This document shows, piece after piece, positions 51,672 to 64,000 of a stretch of 64,000 nucleotides of DNA. Positions within the stretch are counted from its first letter, which is position 1. The number at the start of each line of letters is the position of its first letter. Both the position numbers and the translations under genes were made by a program. This stretch comes from Frondihabitans peucedani (lineage in GTDB: Bacteria > Actinomycetota > Actinomycetes > Actinomycetales > Microbacteriaceae): assembly GCF_039537585.1 (NCBI RefSeq), contig NZ_BAABAU010000001.1, positions 868,001-932,000 on the forward strand, written 5' to 3'. Below the pieces are notes generated by a model that saw only the letters and a list, made by a program, of their open reading frames with translations, searched no databases and was not told the origin of the DNA.

Positions 51672-52858
51672 GCCGCGACCCGGCAGGAGCGCACCTTCTC
51701 GCCGATCACGGCGACGAGGCGCGGGAAGAGCGGGTGCCCGGGGAACACCCCGGTGAGCGTCTCGGTGAGGAGCTCGTCGCCGGCTCCCGCGCGGAGGAGC
51801 GACTGGAGCTCCCGGCTCTCGACGTCGTCGGGCACGTCGAAGTCGAGCGCCGCGCGGACGGCGCGCACCAGGGCGTCGGCGGGGAGACCGCGCTCGGCGA
51901 GCTGCGAGGCGGGGCCGACGAGGCGCTCGTGGCGGCTGAGCTTGCTGAGCGGGTTGCGCCCGACGCGGCCGGTGGTGTCGGGGAGGTGCGGATTGGCGAT
52001 GCGCTCGAGGTTCTTCTCGATGTACGCCTGCTGCTCGTCGGGGTCGATGCCGTACTTGGCGACGAGGAGGGCCTTCGTCTCGGCCAGGACCGCGAGGACC
52101 TCGGCGTGGACGAAGGGCTCGGCGAGGGCCTCGCGGACGCTGCCGATGCCCCGCGACCAGCCGTAGTACGCGGCCGTGGCGTGAGCGGTGTTGACGGTGA
52201 AGAGCTTCCGGTCGATGAACGGCGCGAGGTCGTCGACCCAGGTGACCCCGTCGATCGAGGGGCGCACGGCGTCTTCGCGGGACCGGAACGGGCCGGTCTC
52301 GATGATCCACTCGGCGAACGACTCGATGGTGACGTCGAGGTCCGACGACTGCTCCGGCACGATGCGGTCGATCTCGCAGTTGGCGAAGACCGCGCGGGCG
52401 AAGGCGTCGTCGTCGTCGAGGCTCTGGCGGACGAAGCCGGCCAGGGTGGTCGAGGCGCCGATGGCGGTCTCGCACGCGATGACCACGAGGGGTGGGAGGT
52501 CGGCGCGGCGCTGCGAGAGCCCGCGGGCGATGGTCGAGGCGAGGGACGGCAGGATCCGGGGCCCGACGGAGGTGGTGACGACGTCGGCCGTCGCGATCTC
52601 GCGCACCACCTCGTCGACCTGCAGGCGGTTGTCGACCGCGCGGTAGCCGGTGACCGTCGTGACGCGGTCGAGCGTGCCGGGCTGAGCGCCCCCGACCTCG
52701 TGGACCTGGTACGACGGCCGCTCGCGGAGAGCGCTGATCAGAGCGGCGTCGACGTCGGCGAACACGACCTCGAGACCGCTGGCGTGGAGGAACTGGCCGA
52801 CGAACCCGCGCCCGATGTTTCCGGCGCCGAAATGCACTGCCTTCTTGCTCAAAGCCAT
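51668..52858 (-). CDS. mtlD: Mannitol-1-phosphate 5-dehydrogenase
   Basis: Interconverts mannitol-1-phosphate and fructose-6-phosphate with NAD. The start KKAVHFGAGNIGRGFVGQFLHASGLEVVFADVD is the family's NAD-binding signature; the KLFTVNTAHATAAYYGW segment carries the conserved Lys/Asn/His active-site pattern. 396 aa, normal. No mannitol PTS genes are nearby. Confidence 0.93.
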   Translation of the reverse strand: MALSKKAVHFGAGNIGRGFVGQFLHASGLEVVFADVDAALISALRERPSYQVHEVGGAQPGTLDRVTTVTGYRAVDNRLQVDEVVREIATADVVTTSVGPRILPSLASTIARGLSQRRADLPPLVVIACETAIGASTTLAGFVRQSLDDDDAFARAVFANCEIDRIVPEQSSDLDVTIESFAEWIIETGPFRSREDAVRPSIDGVTWVDDLAPFIDRKLFTVNTAHATAAYYGWSRGIGSVREALAEPFVHAEVLAVLAETKALLVAKYGIDPDEQQAYIEKNLERIANPHLPDTTGRVGRNPLSKLSRHERLVGPASQLAERGLPADALVRAVRAALDFDVPDDVESRELQSLLRAGAGDELLTETLTGVFPGHPLFPRLVAVIGEKVRSCRVAA

Positions 52859-52898
52859 CCTCCGATCATGCCAGACCCTCTCGTTCGGCTCGACACGG

Positions 52899-52930
52899 AG
52901 AAGGGCCCCACGGCAAAGTGAGGCCCTTCT
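52899..52930 (-). terminator. Terminator after ilvC
   Basis: AGAAGGGCC (52899-52907) and GGCCCTTCT (52922-52930) form a 9-bp stem with a 14-nt loop just below the ilvC stop, in front of mtlD. It should end the ilvB-ilvH-ilvC transcript. Confidence 0.7.
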
Positions 52931-52969
52931 GTGACGTTCGCCGGCCAGCGGCGCACGTGTGTGCAGAGG

Positions 52970-54529
<1,560 letters not shown>

Positions 54530-54533
<4 letters not shown>

Positions 54534-56392
54534 GCGTGTTCTCCGGTCATGTCGCCGTCGCGGGTGGTGTCGGTGGCGCTCGTGCCCGGCGCCTCGTCGT
54601 CCCACTCGGGAGCGAGCTCGCGCGCGTGCTGGATCAGGGAGTTCGAGACCCCCTGGGGCACCATCGGCCAGACCATGGCGTCGCGGCTGACGACGAAGTC
54701 GATGACGACCGGGCGGTCGTTCGTCTCGAGCGCGAGCTTGATCGCCGCGTCGACCTCGTCTTCGCGACGCACCCGGATGCCGAGGGCTCCGTACGCGTCG
54801 GCGAGCTTGACGAAGTCGGGGACCATCCGGGTCTCGTGACCGGTGTTGAGGTCGGTGAAGGAGTGACGGCCCTCGTAGAACAGGGTCTGCCACTGGCGCA
54901 CCATGCCGAGCGACGAGTTGTTGATGATCGCGACCTTGATCGGGATGTCGTTGATGACGCAGGTCGCGAGCTCCTGGTTGGTCATCTGGAAGCAGCCGTC
55001 GCCGTCGATCGCCCAGACCACGCGGTCGGGCTGCGACACCTTCGCCCCCATGGCGGCGGGCACGGAGTAGCCCATGGTGCCGGCGCCGCCGGAGTTCAGC
55101 CAGGAGTTGGGGCGCTCGTACTCGATGAACTGCGCGGCCCACATCTGGTGCTGGCCCACGCCCGAGGCGTAGACGGCCTCCGGGCCGGTCAGCTGACCGA
55201 TGCGCTGGATGACCTTCTGCGGCGAGAGCAGGCCGTCGTCGGGCTCGGCGTAGCCGAGCGGGAACTCGGCGCGGAGCGAGTCGAGGCGCTCCCACCAGGC
55301 CGTCAGGTCGGGCCTGCCGCCGCCTGCGACGTCGGCGAAGGCGGCGGTCAGGTCGAGGATGACCTCGCGGGCGTCGCCCACGATCGGCACGTCGGCGATC
55401 CTGATCTTGGAGATCTCGGCCGGATCGATGTCGACGTGCACGACCTTGGCGTCGGGCGCGAAGAGCTCCGCCTTGCCGGTCACCCGGTCGTCGAAGCGGG
55501 CTCCGAGGGCGACGATCAGGTCGCTCTCCTGGAGGCCGAGGACGGCGGGGACGGTGCCGTGCATGCCCGGCATGCCGAGGTGCTGGCGGTGGGAGTCGGG
55601 GAACGCGCCGCGGGCGGTGAGCGTGGTGACGACCGGGGCGCCCGTGGCCTCGGCCAGGCGGAGGAGCTCGCGCGAGGCCTCTGAGCGGATGACGCCGCCG
55701 CCGACGTAGAAGATCGGCCGCTCGGCGTCGGCCAGGAGCTGCGCGGCCGCGGTGATCTGCTTGCCGTGCGCCTTGGTGATGGGGCGGTAGCCGGGCAGGT
55801 CGACGGTCTCGGGCCAGACGAACGGGGCGGAGTTCTGCTGGGCGTCTTTGGTGATGTCGACGAGCACGGGGCCGGGACGACCCGTGGAGGCGATCTGGTA
55901 GGCCGCGGCGAGCGTGGCCGGGATGTCTTCGGGCTTCGTGACCAGGAAGGAGTGCTTCGTGATCGGCATCGTGATGCCGACGATGTCGGCCTCCTGGAAC
56001 GCGTCGGTGCCCATCAGCGTCGAGAAGACCTGGCCGGTGATGGCGAGCAGCGGGACGCTGTCCATGTAGGCGTCGGCGATCGCGGTGACGAGGTTCGTCG
56101 CGCCGGGCCCGGAGGTGGCGATGGCGACGCCGACCCGGCCGGACGCCGCGGCGTAGCCCTCGGCCGCGTGGCCGGCGCCCTGCTCGTGGCGGACCAGGAT
56201 GTGGCGGATCGTCTTCGACGCCATCAGCTCGTCGTAGAACGGGATGATCGCGCCGCCGGGAAGCCCGAAGACGTCGGTGACGCCGAGCTTCTCGAGGGAC
56301 CGCAGGATCGCGCCGGATCCGGTCAGCACCTCGGGTGTCGTCTGGCGGGCGCGCGCGGGCGCCATGGGCAGGGGGCTTGCTTCTGGAGGCAT
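54530..56392 (-). CDS. ilvB: Acetolactate synthase large (catalytic) subunit
   Basis: ThDP-, FAD- and Mg2+-dependent condensation of pyruvate to acetolactate or acetohydroxybutyrate. 620 aa. [16 protein letters not shown] near the N-terminus, the catalytic Glu in [16 protein letters not shown], and the ThDP motif [29 protein letters not shown] are intact. It is 53 nt downstream of ilvD. Confidence 0.97.
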
Positions 56393-56445
56393 CGGTGCCG
56401 ATTCCCTTGTAGCTGGTGGTGAACGAGTGGACCGCTCGCGGTGCG

Positions 56446-58221
56446 TCAGTACGTGACGGCACCTTCCGCGGCGGAGCGGACCTGCCGGGCGTACTTGGCG
56501 AGGACTCCGCGGGTGTACACGGGCGGGAGAGGTGCCCAGCCGTCACGGCGAGCGTCAAGCTCAGCCTCGTCGACGAGTAGGTCGAGTGAGCGAGCAGCGA
56601 TATCGACCCGAATCAGATCACCATCGCGCACGAAGGCGATCGGACCTGCGTCGACCGCTTCGGGTGCTATGTGGCCGATGCACAGGCCGGTTGTGCCGCC
56701 TGAGAATCGTCCGTCCGTCAAGAGTAGTACATCTCGACCGAGACCCGCGCCCTTGATGGCCGCCGTGATGGCGAGCATCTCGCGCATGCCGGGGCCGCCC
56801 TTCGGGCCCTCGTAGCGGATGACCACCACGTCGCCCTTCGAGATTCGGCCCTCGGTGAGGGCGTCCATGGCGGCGCGCTCGCGCTCGAACACTCGGGCGG
56901 GGCCCTCGAAGACGTCGGCGTCGAAGCCGGCCGTCTTGACGACGGCACCCTCGGGAGCGAAGGAGCCGCTGAGGACGGTCAGGCCGCCGGTCGGGTGGAT
57001 CGGGTTGTCGAGCGTGCGGAGGACGGTGCCGTCGAGGGCCTTCGGCTTGATCTCGGCGAGGTTCTCGGCGACGGTCTTGCCGGTGACGGTGAGGCAGTCG
57101 CCGTGCAGGAGGCCCGCGTCGAGCAGCGCCTTCATGACGACGGGCACGCCGCCGTGGCGGTCGACGTCGTTCATCACGTACTCGCCGAACGGCTTGAGGT
57201 CGCCGATGTGCGGGACCTTGTCGCCGATCCGGTTGAAGTCGTCGATGGTCAGGTCGACCTCGGCCTCGTAGGCGATGGCCAGGAGGTGCAGCACCACGTT
57301 CGTCGAGCCGCCGAAGGCCATCGCGACGGCGATGGCGTTCTCGAAGGCCTCCTTGGTCAGGATGTCGCGGGCGGTGATGCCGAGGCGCAGCATGTTCACG
57401 ACGGCCTCGCCGGAGCGGTGGGCGAAGTAGTCGCGGCGGCGGTCGGCGGAGGGCGGCGACGCGGAGCCGGGGAGGCTCATGCCGAGGGCCTCGGCGACGG
57501 AGGCCATCGTGTTGGCGGTGTACATGCCGCCGCAGGCGCCCTCGCCCGGGACGATCGCGCACTCGATGGCGTGGAGGTCTTCCGCGGAGATGGTGCCGGC
57601 CTTCGCCGCGCCCACCGCCTCGAACGAGTCGATGATGGTGACGTTCTTCTCGGTGCCGTCGCTCAGCTTCACCCAGCCCGGCGCGACCGAACCGGCGTAG
57701 AGGAACACGCTGGCCAGGTCGAGGCGGGCGGCTGCCATCAGCATGCCCGGGAGCGACTTGTCGCAGCCGGCCAGCAGGACGGAGCCGTCGAGGCGCTCGG
57801 CCATCATGACGGTCTCGACGCTGTCGGCGATGACCTCGCGCGAGACGAGCGAGAAGTGCATGCCCTCGTGGCCCATCGCGATGCCGTCGGAGACCGAGAC
57901 GGTGCCGAACTGCAGCGGGTAGCCGCCGCCCGAGTGAACGCCCTCCTTGGCGCCCTGCGCGAGGCGGTTGAGCGACAGGTTGCAGGGGGTGATCTCGTTC
58001 CAGGACGAGGCGATGCCGATCTGCGGCTTGTCCCAGTCCTCGTCGCCCATGCCGACGGCGCGGAGCATGCCGCGCGACGTGGTCGCCTCGACGCCGTCGG
58101 TGACGTCGCGGCTGCGGGGTTTGATGTCGATCGGCACAGCGTCGATGGGCCGAGCGTCGATGGTCGTCGCCTCGGTGGTCGCGGCGTCGGCGCCGGACGG
58201 GGTGCGCTCTTCTGCAGGCAT
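56446..58221 (-). CDS. ilvD: Dihydroxy-acid dehydratase
   Basis: Iron-sulphur enzyme dehydrating dihydroxy acids in valine and isoleucine synthesis. 591 aa. Cluster cysteines are visible in [30 protein letters not shown] and [14 protein letters not shown]. The N-terminal 40 residues carry a degenerate [12 protein letters not shown] repeat. The 3' end (about 56530-56750) has lower GC (blocks near 58%) and more A/T-ending codons than the rest. It heads the ilvD-ilvB-ilvH-ilvC group. Confidence 0.96.
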   Translation of the reverse strand: MPAEERTPSGADAATTEATTIDARPIDAVPIDIKPRSRDVTDGVEATTSRGMLRAVGMGDEDWDKPQIGIASSWNEITPCNLSLNRLAQGAKEGVHSGGGYPLQFGTVSVSDGIAMGHEGMHFSLVSREVIADSVETVMMAERLDGSVLLAGCDKSLPGMLMAAARLDLASVFLYAGSVAPGWVKLSDGTEKNVTIIDSFEAVGAAKAGTISAEDLHAIECAIVPGEGACGGMYTANTMASVAEALGMSLPGSASPPSADRRRDYFAHRSGEAVVNMLRLGITARDILTKEAFENAIAVAMAFGGSTNVVLHLLAIAYEAEVDLTIDDFNRIGDKVPHIGDLKPFGEYVMNDVDRHGGVPVVMKALLDAGLLHGDCLTVTGKTVAENLAEIKPKALDGTVLRTLDNPIHPTGGLTVLSGSFAPEGAVVKTAGFDADVFEGPARVFERERAAMDALTEGRISKGDVVVIRYEGPKGGPGMREMLAITAAIKGAGLGRDVLLLTDGRFSGGTTGLCIGHIAPEAVDAGPIAFVRDGDLIRVDIAARSLDLLVDEAELDARRDGWAPLPPVYTRGVLAKYARQVRSAAEGAVTY

Positions 58222-58273
58222 GGCGCCAGTTTAGGGCGTCGGTGTCGCCGTTCCGGACACCGCGCACCCGCCG

Positions 58274-59104
58274 TCAGGGTGCCGGCGTCGCCACCGGAGG
58301 AGGCGTGATGGAGTCGGTGGTGTCGCTGGCCGGGAACGGCGACAGCTCGAGGAGCCCGGCCGCGAGGTTCCAGGTCGCCGTGATCGAGCCGCCGCCCGCG
58401 GTCACGAGGTCGAGCCTCACGCCGGTCGCCGCCGCGTCCTTCAGGGGCGTGCACGAGCTGGCGCCGCGAGTCGAGCCGACGCTCATGATGAGGCAGAACG
58501 AGTGGTCGCGGCCGCGCGCCACCCAGACGCCCGCCTCGCCGTCCTGCTGGCCCCACTGGGCCAGGACGCGCCTCGTCGTCGACGGGTCGATCGCGGGCAG
58601 GACGACGTCGGGCCGGTCGCCGGGCGACTGGGGCTGATCGAAGTACTCCTCCCCCAGGGCGTCGGCGACGGCGCCCGACGTGATGCCGGTGGCCGGAGAC
58701 GAGGCGCCCCTGGTCGGCACCGGCGTCTCCTCGCCCGCACCCGACCCGGCGCGGGCCCCGGCTGCTGCGATGCTCGCCGAGACGCCGGCTCCGGCGAGCC
58801 CGGCGACCACGACGGCCACTGCGGCCGCCGCCAGCCACGCCCGCCCCGGCCGGAAGCGCACCGGCTCGGCCACGGCTCGGGTCGGCTCGGCGTCGGAGAG
58901 GTCCGAGTCGTCCAAGAGGTCCGGCGCAGGATCCGCCCCACGCTCGAAGGACCCGGACGTCCGCGGCGCCACGAGGCTCCGCAGCTCGGCCAGCTCCTCG
59001 GAGGTGACCGGCTCTCCTCCGTACAGCCGCGCCTCGAGCGCGCGCCGCCGGTCGTCCCGCGCAGCGCTGCCGCGCGGGCTGCTCGCACCGGTGAGGCCGC
59101 CCAT
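58274..59104 (-). CDS. Single-pass membrane protein of unknown function
   Basis: 276 residues. A cytoplasmic N-terminal region with SEELAELRSLV, one transmembrane helix (about 89-111, AWLAAAAVAVVVAGLAGAGVSASI), then an extracytoplasmic domain with two cysteines (SFCLIM and SSCTPL) that may form a disulphide, and a Pro/Thr-rich end. The plan resembles anti-sigma-like or sensor proteins but I cannot place it. It lies between the ABC operon terminator and ilvD. Confidence 0.68.
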   Translation of the reverse strand: MGGLTGASSPRGSAARDDRRRALEARLYGGEPVTSEELAELRSLVAPRTSGSFERGADPAPDLLDDSDLSDAEPTRAVAEPVRFRPGRAWLAAAAVAVVVAGLAGAGVSASIAAAGARAGSGAGEETPVPTRGASSPATGITSGAVADALGEEYFDQPQSPGDRPDVVLPAIDPSTTRRVLAQWGQQDGEAGVWVARGRDHSFCLIMSVGSTRGASSCTPLKDAAATGVRLDLVTAGGGSITATWNLAAGLLELSPFPASDTTDSITPPPVATPAP

Positions 59105-59135
59105 GCCGCAACCCTAGGCCGCTGCAGAAGAAGCC

Positions 59136-59195
59136 GCACCCCCTCGCGGCGTGGGAACCCCGGTGTGATGGGGATCCTGCGCCGCGAGGGGGTGC
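59136..59195 (-). terminator. Terminator of the sugar ABC operon
   Basis: 16-nt perfect arms GCACCCCCTCGCGGCG (59136-59151) and CGCCGCGAGGGGGTGC (59180-59195) with a 28-nt loop, just downstream of the permease stop; GGCTTCTTCTG follows on the minus-strand RNA. The loop/stem edge contains GATCCTGC. Confidence 0.75.
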
Positions 59196-59219
59196 GAGGA
59201 GGTGCGGTGCTGGATGCCG

Positions 59220-60441
59220 CTACTTGACCGAGCTGGCCGCGCGACGCTTGTTGAACACGTCGAACGCGACGGCCGCGAGGAGCACGAGGCCCTTGATCAG
59301 CGACTGGTACTCGGTGCCGACGCCGAGGATCGACATGCCGTTGTTCAGGATGCCGATGATCAGACCACCGACGATGGCGCCGGGGACGGTGCCGATGCCG
59401 CCGGTGACGGCAGCGCCACCGATGAAGACCGCGGCGATGGCGTCGAGCTCGAAGCCGTTTCCGGCACTCGGGCTGGCGAGGTTCAGCTGGCCGGTGAACA
59501 CGAGGCCGGCGAGAGCGGAGATGACGCCCATGTTGACGAAGAGCAGGAAGGTGACCCGCTTCGTCTTCACGCCCGACAGCGACGCCGCCTGCAGGTTGCC
59601 GCCGATCGCATAGACGTGACGGCCGAACACCGAGTTGCGCATGACCGACGCGTAGATGACGACGAGCGCACCGAGCACGACGAGGACGATCGGCGTGCCG
59701 CTGTAGCTGGCCAGCAGGAACGCGACGTAGACGACGAGCGCGACGGTGAAGGCCATCTTGACGATGAACCAGGCGAAGGGCTCGTCCTCCAGCTCGTACT
59801 TGCGGCGCACGGCGCGGCCGCGGAAGCCGCTCAGCACGATCGCGATCGCGGCGACGGCGCCGATGACCAGGGTCAGCGGCTCGTAGCCCGAGGTGCCGAA
59901 GGTCGGCAGGAAGCCGGAGCCGAGCGCGCGGAACGGCGCCGGGAACGGCGAGATCTGCTGGTTCTGCAGGGCGATCTGAGCCGCACCGCGGAACGCGAGC
60001 ATGCCCGCGAGCGTGACGATGAACGCCGGGATGCCGAAGTAGGCGATCCAGAAGCCCTGCCACGCACCGACGAGCGCGCCGAGGATGAGGCACAGGATGA
60101 TGGCCGCCCACCAGGGCAGGCCCCACTGCGTGATCATCACGCCCGACATGGCGCCGATGAAGGCGACGACCGAGCCGACCGACAGGTCGATGTGACCGGC
60201 GATGATGATCATCACCATGCCGATCGCGAGGATCAGGATGTAGCTGTTCTGGATGACCAGGTTCGACACGTTGATCGGCGCGAGGGTGATGCCCTTCGTC
60301 GTGATCTGGAAGAACAGCACGATCACGATCAGGGCGATGAAGAGCCCGATCTGGCGCAGCTGGCCGGTCAGGTACCTGGCGGCAGTGCCGAGGGCACCCG
60401 GCTGCTTGCCCGGGACGAGGTCCTGACGGGGCGATTTGAGG

Positions 60442-60458
<17 letters not shown>
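59220..60458 (-). CDS. mmsB: Sugar ABC transporter permease (MmsB/GguB/XylH type)
   Basis: 412-residue integral membrane permease of the monosaccharide (CUT2) ABC family. About ten transmembrane segments; the [17 protein letters not shown] segment and the [29 protein letters not shown] segment are family signatures. It is long because of an extra loop (about 190-240), as in GguB/MmsB. It overlaps the ATPase gene by 17 nt and is the last gene of the operon. Confidence 0.92.
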
Positions 60459-61995
<1,537 letters not shown>

Positions 61996-62031
61996 GTGTG
62001 TCTCCTCTTTCGTGGGAGTGGACAGGGAAGA

Positions 62032-62061
62032 CGGGGCGGCGGCCGATCGGCCGCCGCCCCG
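62032..62061. terminator. 30-bp perfect palindrome between chvE and mmsA
   Basis: A perfect palindrome (14-15-bp half-sites) centred on CGATCG sits in the 79-bp gap between the binding-protein and ATPase genes. On the transcript it would form a very stable hairpin with no real U-run after it. It is probably a partial terminator or 3' stabiliser giving more binding protein than transporter. Confidence 0.7.
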
Positions 62062-62074
62062 CCGACGAGGGGAC

Positions 62075-63208
62075 CTACTTGAGGTCGGCCTCGGTGTAGT
62101 AGCCGGAGTCGATCAGGACGCTCTTGTAGTTGTCCTTCGTGACGACGGTCGGCTGGAACAGGTAGGTCGGGACGACCTTGACCTTGTTGTCGTAGCTCTT
62201 GGTGTCGTTGACCTCGGGCTTCTTGCCGTTCAGCAGGTCGTCGGCCATCGACACGGACTCGGTCGCGAGCTTGCGGGTGTCCTTGTAGATGGTGGAGTAC
62301 TGCTCACCGGCGACGATCGACTTGACCGAGGCGGCCTCGGCGTCCTGGCCGGTGATGGTCGGCAGGGGCTTCGAGCCGGTGCCGTAGCCGGCGCCCTGGA
62401 GCGCCGAGATGATGCCGATCGACATGCCGTCGTAGGGCGACAGGACGCCGTTCAGCGTGGCGCCGTTCGAATACGACTTCGCGACGAGGTTCTGCATGCG
62501 GGCCTTGGCGGTCGCCGGGTCCCACTGCAGGGTCGCGGCCTGGGTGAAGCCGGTCTGACCGGAGAGCACCTTGAGGGTGCCGTCGGCGATGTAGGGCTTC
62601 AGGGTCGCCATGGCGCCGTTGAAGAAGAACGTCGCGTTGTTGTCGTCGGGGCTCCCGGCGAAGAGCTCGATGTTGAGGCCCTTCTTGCTGCCGGTCTTCT
62701 TGCCGTCCTTGTCGAGGACGCCGAGGCCGGTCAGGAGGCTGTTCGCCTGGTCGACGCCGACCTTGTAGTTGTCGAACGAGACGTAGTAGTCGACGTTCTT
62801 GTCGCCGGTGAGGAGACGGTCGTACGAGATGACCTTGATGCCGGCCTTCGCCGCCGCGTCGAGCTGGTCGCTGAGCGAGCCGCCGTCGATCGAGGCGATG
62901 ATCAGGACCTTGGCGCCCTTGGTGATCATGTTGCTGACCTGCTGGGTCTGCGTGGGGATCTTGTTGTCGGCGTACTCGAGGTCGACCTTGTAGCCCTTGG
63001 CCTCGAGGTCCTTCTTGACCGCGTTGCCGTCCTTGATCCACCGCTCGGAGACCTTGGTGGGCATCGCGACGCCGACGAGGGCGCCCTTGTTCGAGCCGGC
63101 GGCGTCGGAGCCGGAGCCGGACGTCGCGCCTCGGCCGCCGGAGCAGGCTGCGAGCGACAGGGCGAGGCCGATGGCGGCCGCCCCGACGAAGAACTTCTTT
63201 GTCTTCAT
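62075..63208 (-). CDS. chvE: Multiple-monosaccharide ABC transporter substrate-binding lipoprotein (ChvE type)
   Basis: 377-residue periplasmic-binding-protein-fold lipoprotein: signal peptide with lipobox LSLAAC (Cys22), then a Gly/Ser linker and a type I PBP domain. [36 protein letters not shown] and the SYDRLL and [12 protein letters not shown] segments match ChvE/MmsE-type binders of aldoses (arabinose, galactose, xylose, glucose). First gene of chvE-mmsA-mmsB. Confidence 0.92.
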   Translation of the reverse strand: MKTKKFFVGAAAIGLALSLAACSGGRGATSGSGSDAAGSNKGALVGVAMPTKVSERWIKDGNAVKKDLEAKGYKVDLEYADNKIPTQTQQVSNMITKGAKVLIIASIDGGSLSDQLDAAAKAGIKVISYDRLLTGDKNVDYYVSFDNYKVGVDQANSLLTGLGVLDKDGKKTGSKKGLNIELFAGSPDDNNATFFFNGAMATLKPYIADGTLKVLSGQTGFTQAATLQWDPATAKARMQNLVAKSYSNGATLNGVLSPYDGMSIGIISALQGAGYGTGSKPLPTITGQDAEAASVKSIVAGEQYSTIYKDTRKLATESVSMADDLLNGKKPEVNDTKSYDNKVKVVPTYLFQPTVVTKDNYKSVLIDSGYYTEADLK

Positions 63209-63304
63209 GGTGTTCCTTTACGTCTTTGTGATCGTGATCGTGGTCGGGTTGCTCAGAACGAACCGGACGTCGAAATCGACACCGTCGTCATCCTGGCGTT
63301 CAGG

Positions 63305-63318
63305 TGTGAGCGCTCACA
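63305..63318. promoter_or_regulatory. LacI-family operator upstream of chvE
   Basis: TGTGAGCGCTCACA is a perfect 14-bp palindrome with the central CG typical of LacI/GalR operators. It lies about 97 bp upstream of the chvE start and 10 bp downstream of a putative -10, so a bound repressor would block transcription. The regulator gene is not in this window. Confidence 0.8.
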
Positions 63319-63328
63319 ACCTCGCACA

Positions 63329-63334
63329 ACTATA
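63329..63334 (-). promoter_or_regulatory. Putative -10 of the chvE promoter
   Basis: TATAGT on the minus strand, next to the operator and about 120 bp upstream of chvE. No good -35 is seen 17 bp away, so the promoter may depend on an activator or an extended -10. Confidence 0.45.
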
Positions 63335-63369
63335 AGGGGCGTCCGGAGACTCCCCCGTCGCCGCTGATT

Positions 63370-63861
63370 TCAGTTCGGTAACGACCGGGAGTTCCGGCGG
63401 ACGTCGTCCGGCCGGAACTTCGGCACGGCGCGGGCGACCGCCGCCTCCAGGGCCTCGAGGAAGGCGTCCCACTCCGACTCCGGCGTCAGCGGGCTCCGCG
63501 TCAGCGACGTCTCCGAGAAGAGGCTCGGCCGGGCCCTGCTCCCGCCCCGCGCGCCGACGAGCACGACGTCGAAGGCGCTCCCCCGACGCGACACCACGAT
63601 GCGCTCGACCGTGTGGAGGTCGATCCGCTGGAGCGGCGGCCGGTCGCGCTTCGACCGGTAGAGCAGGATCGAGCCCTCGATCTCGGCGAAGCCGGTGACG
63701 CCGCGGGCGACCAGGACGGCCGGGGCAGGCGACGTGTCGTCGCGATCCTGCTGCTCGCGGGTCTCTTCTGTCCACTGGTCGCCGTCCCAGCGGCGCTCCC
63801 GCCCGGCGACGCCGTCGGGGTACCAGCCGGCGGGGGTGCGGGGCGGAGGGAGGTCGGTCAT
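63370..63861 (-). CDS. DUF2510 domain protein
   Basis: 163-residue protein. The N-terminus PAGWYPDGVAGRERRWDGDQWTEET (residues 10-34) is the DUF2510 motif, common in actinobacterial membrane and secreted proteins. The rest looks like a PH-like or beta-rich domain (VARGVTGFAEIEGSILLYRS, IDLHTVERIVVSRRG). No transmembrane segment is visible. Function unknown. Confidence 0.78.
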   Translation of the reverse strand: MTDLPPPRTPAGWYPDGVAGRERRWDGDQWTEETREQQDRDDTSPAPAVLVARGVTGFAEIEGSILLYRSKRDRPPLQRIDLHTVERIVVSRRGSAFDVVLVGARGGSRARPSLFSETSLTRSPLTPESEWDAFLEALEAAVARAVPKFRPDDVRRNSRSLPN

Positions 63862-63907
63862 GGCTGGTGTCGTCGTGCGCGGATCGGAGCGGGTGGCCAG
63901 GCGGCGG

Positions 63908-64000
63908 CTACGAGCGCCCGAGGTGGGCGCGGAGCTCGGCGAGGTCTTCGAGGAGGTGCGCCACCTCGGCGGGGCCTGCCACCCGGTAGGCGGCCGCCGT
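63908..64000 (-). CDS. C-terminal tail of an unidentified gene (5' part outside window)
   Basis: An open frame enters from the right edge and ends with TAG at 63908-63910, giving about 30 residues ending AAYRVAGPAEVAHLLEDLAEL plus a short tail. Codon use is GC-rich as for real genes here. A trehalose-phosphatase-like C-terminus is a weak guess only. Confidence 0.5.
   Translation of the reverse strand, partial: TAAAYRVAGPAEVAHLLEDLAELRAHLGRS

Noticed and set aside
56393-56445. Attenuator leader peptide before ilvB
   Set aside because: The 53-bp gap has no short Leu/Ile/Val-rich frame and no terminator/antiterminator pair that I can draw.

Overview
The window is one contiguous stretch of a high-GC (about 70%) chromosome from an actinobacterium. 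Gene content and order fit Microbacteriaceae: 67-residue L32, DUF6458, DUF3515 and DUF2510 proteins, a class I IlvC, and the actinobacterial blocks coaD-yceD-rpmF-rnc-mutM-smc-ftsY-ffh-rpsP-khpA-rimM-trmD and leuCD-murA-plsC-gpsA-ddl-thiL-rsmD-recG. The species cannot be told from this sequence. I see no IS element, prophage, CRISPR array or rRNA operon.

Layout. 1-2.6 kb: end of map, then the rpsP-khpA-rimM-trmD ribosome/tRNA operon. 2.6-10.2 kb: a four-gene minus-strand operon (EPSP-synthase-like/acyl-CoA ligase fusion, acyl-CoA dehydrogenase, SDR enoyl reductase, 2,4-dienoyl-CoA-reductase-like flavoenzyme). Its enzyme set matches the shikimate-to-cyclohexanecarboxyl-CoA pathway known from Streptomyces polyketide clusters, here with no PKS in view. 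10.4-24.5 kb: ybdK-type ligase, ffh, ftsY, a manganese (yybP-ykoY) riboswitch with terC, a histidine phosphatase, PrsW, smc, an AbiEi/nuclease-like protein, mutM, rnc, rpmF. 24.5-30.2 kb: yceD, a transglutaminase/DUF58/MoxR module, coaD. 30.3-41.4 kb: recG, rsmD, thiL, a DUF3515 lipoprotein, ddl, gpsA, plsC, murA, leuD, leuC. 41.5-46.2 kb: two tandem membrane-anchored beta-propeller paralogues, a small unknown protein, tRNA-Glu(CUC), a metallo-beta-lactamase-fold protein. 46.3-58.2 kb: amino-acid genes ilvE, leuB, serA, ilvC, ilvH, ilvB, ilvD, with mtlD and two small membrane proteins between. 58.3-64 kb: an unknown membrane protein, a ChvE/MmsAB-type sugar ABC operon behind a LacI-type palindrome, a DUF2510 protein and the tail of another gene.

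Most of the window is housekeeping. Two things stand out. First, the presumed cyclohexanecarboxyl-CoA operon interrupts the usual ffh-rpsP neighbourhood; it would supply a starter unit for omega-cyclohexyl fatty acids. Second, the octamer GCAGGATC/GATCCTGC is strongly over-represented (about 45 copies by eye). It often forces rare codons such as GAT CCT GCG for Asp-Pro-Ala, so it looks like a DNA-level signal rather than a coding effect.
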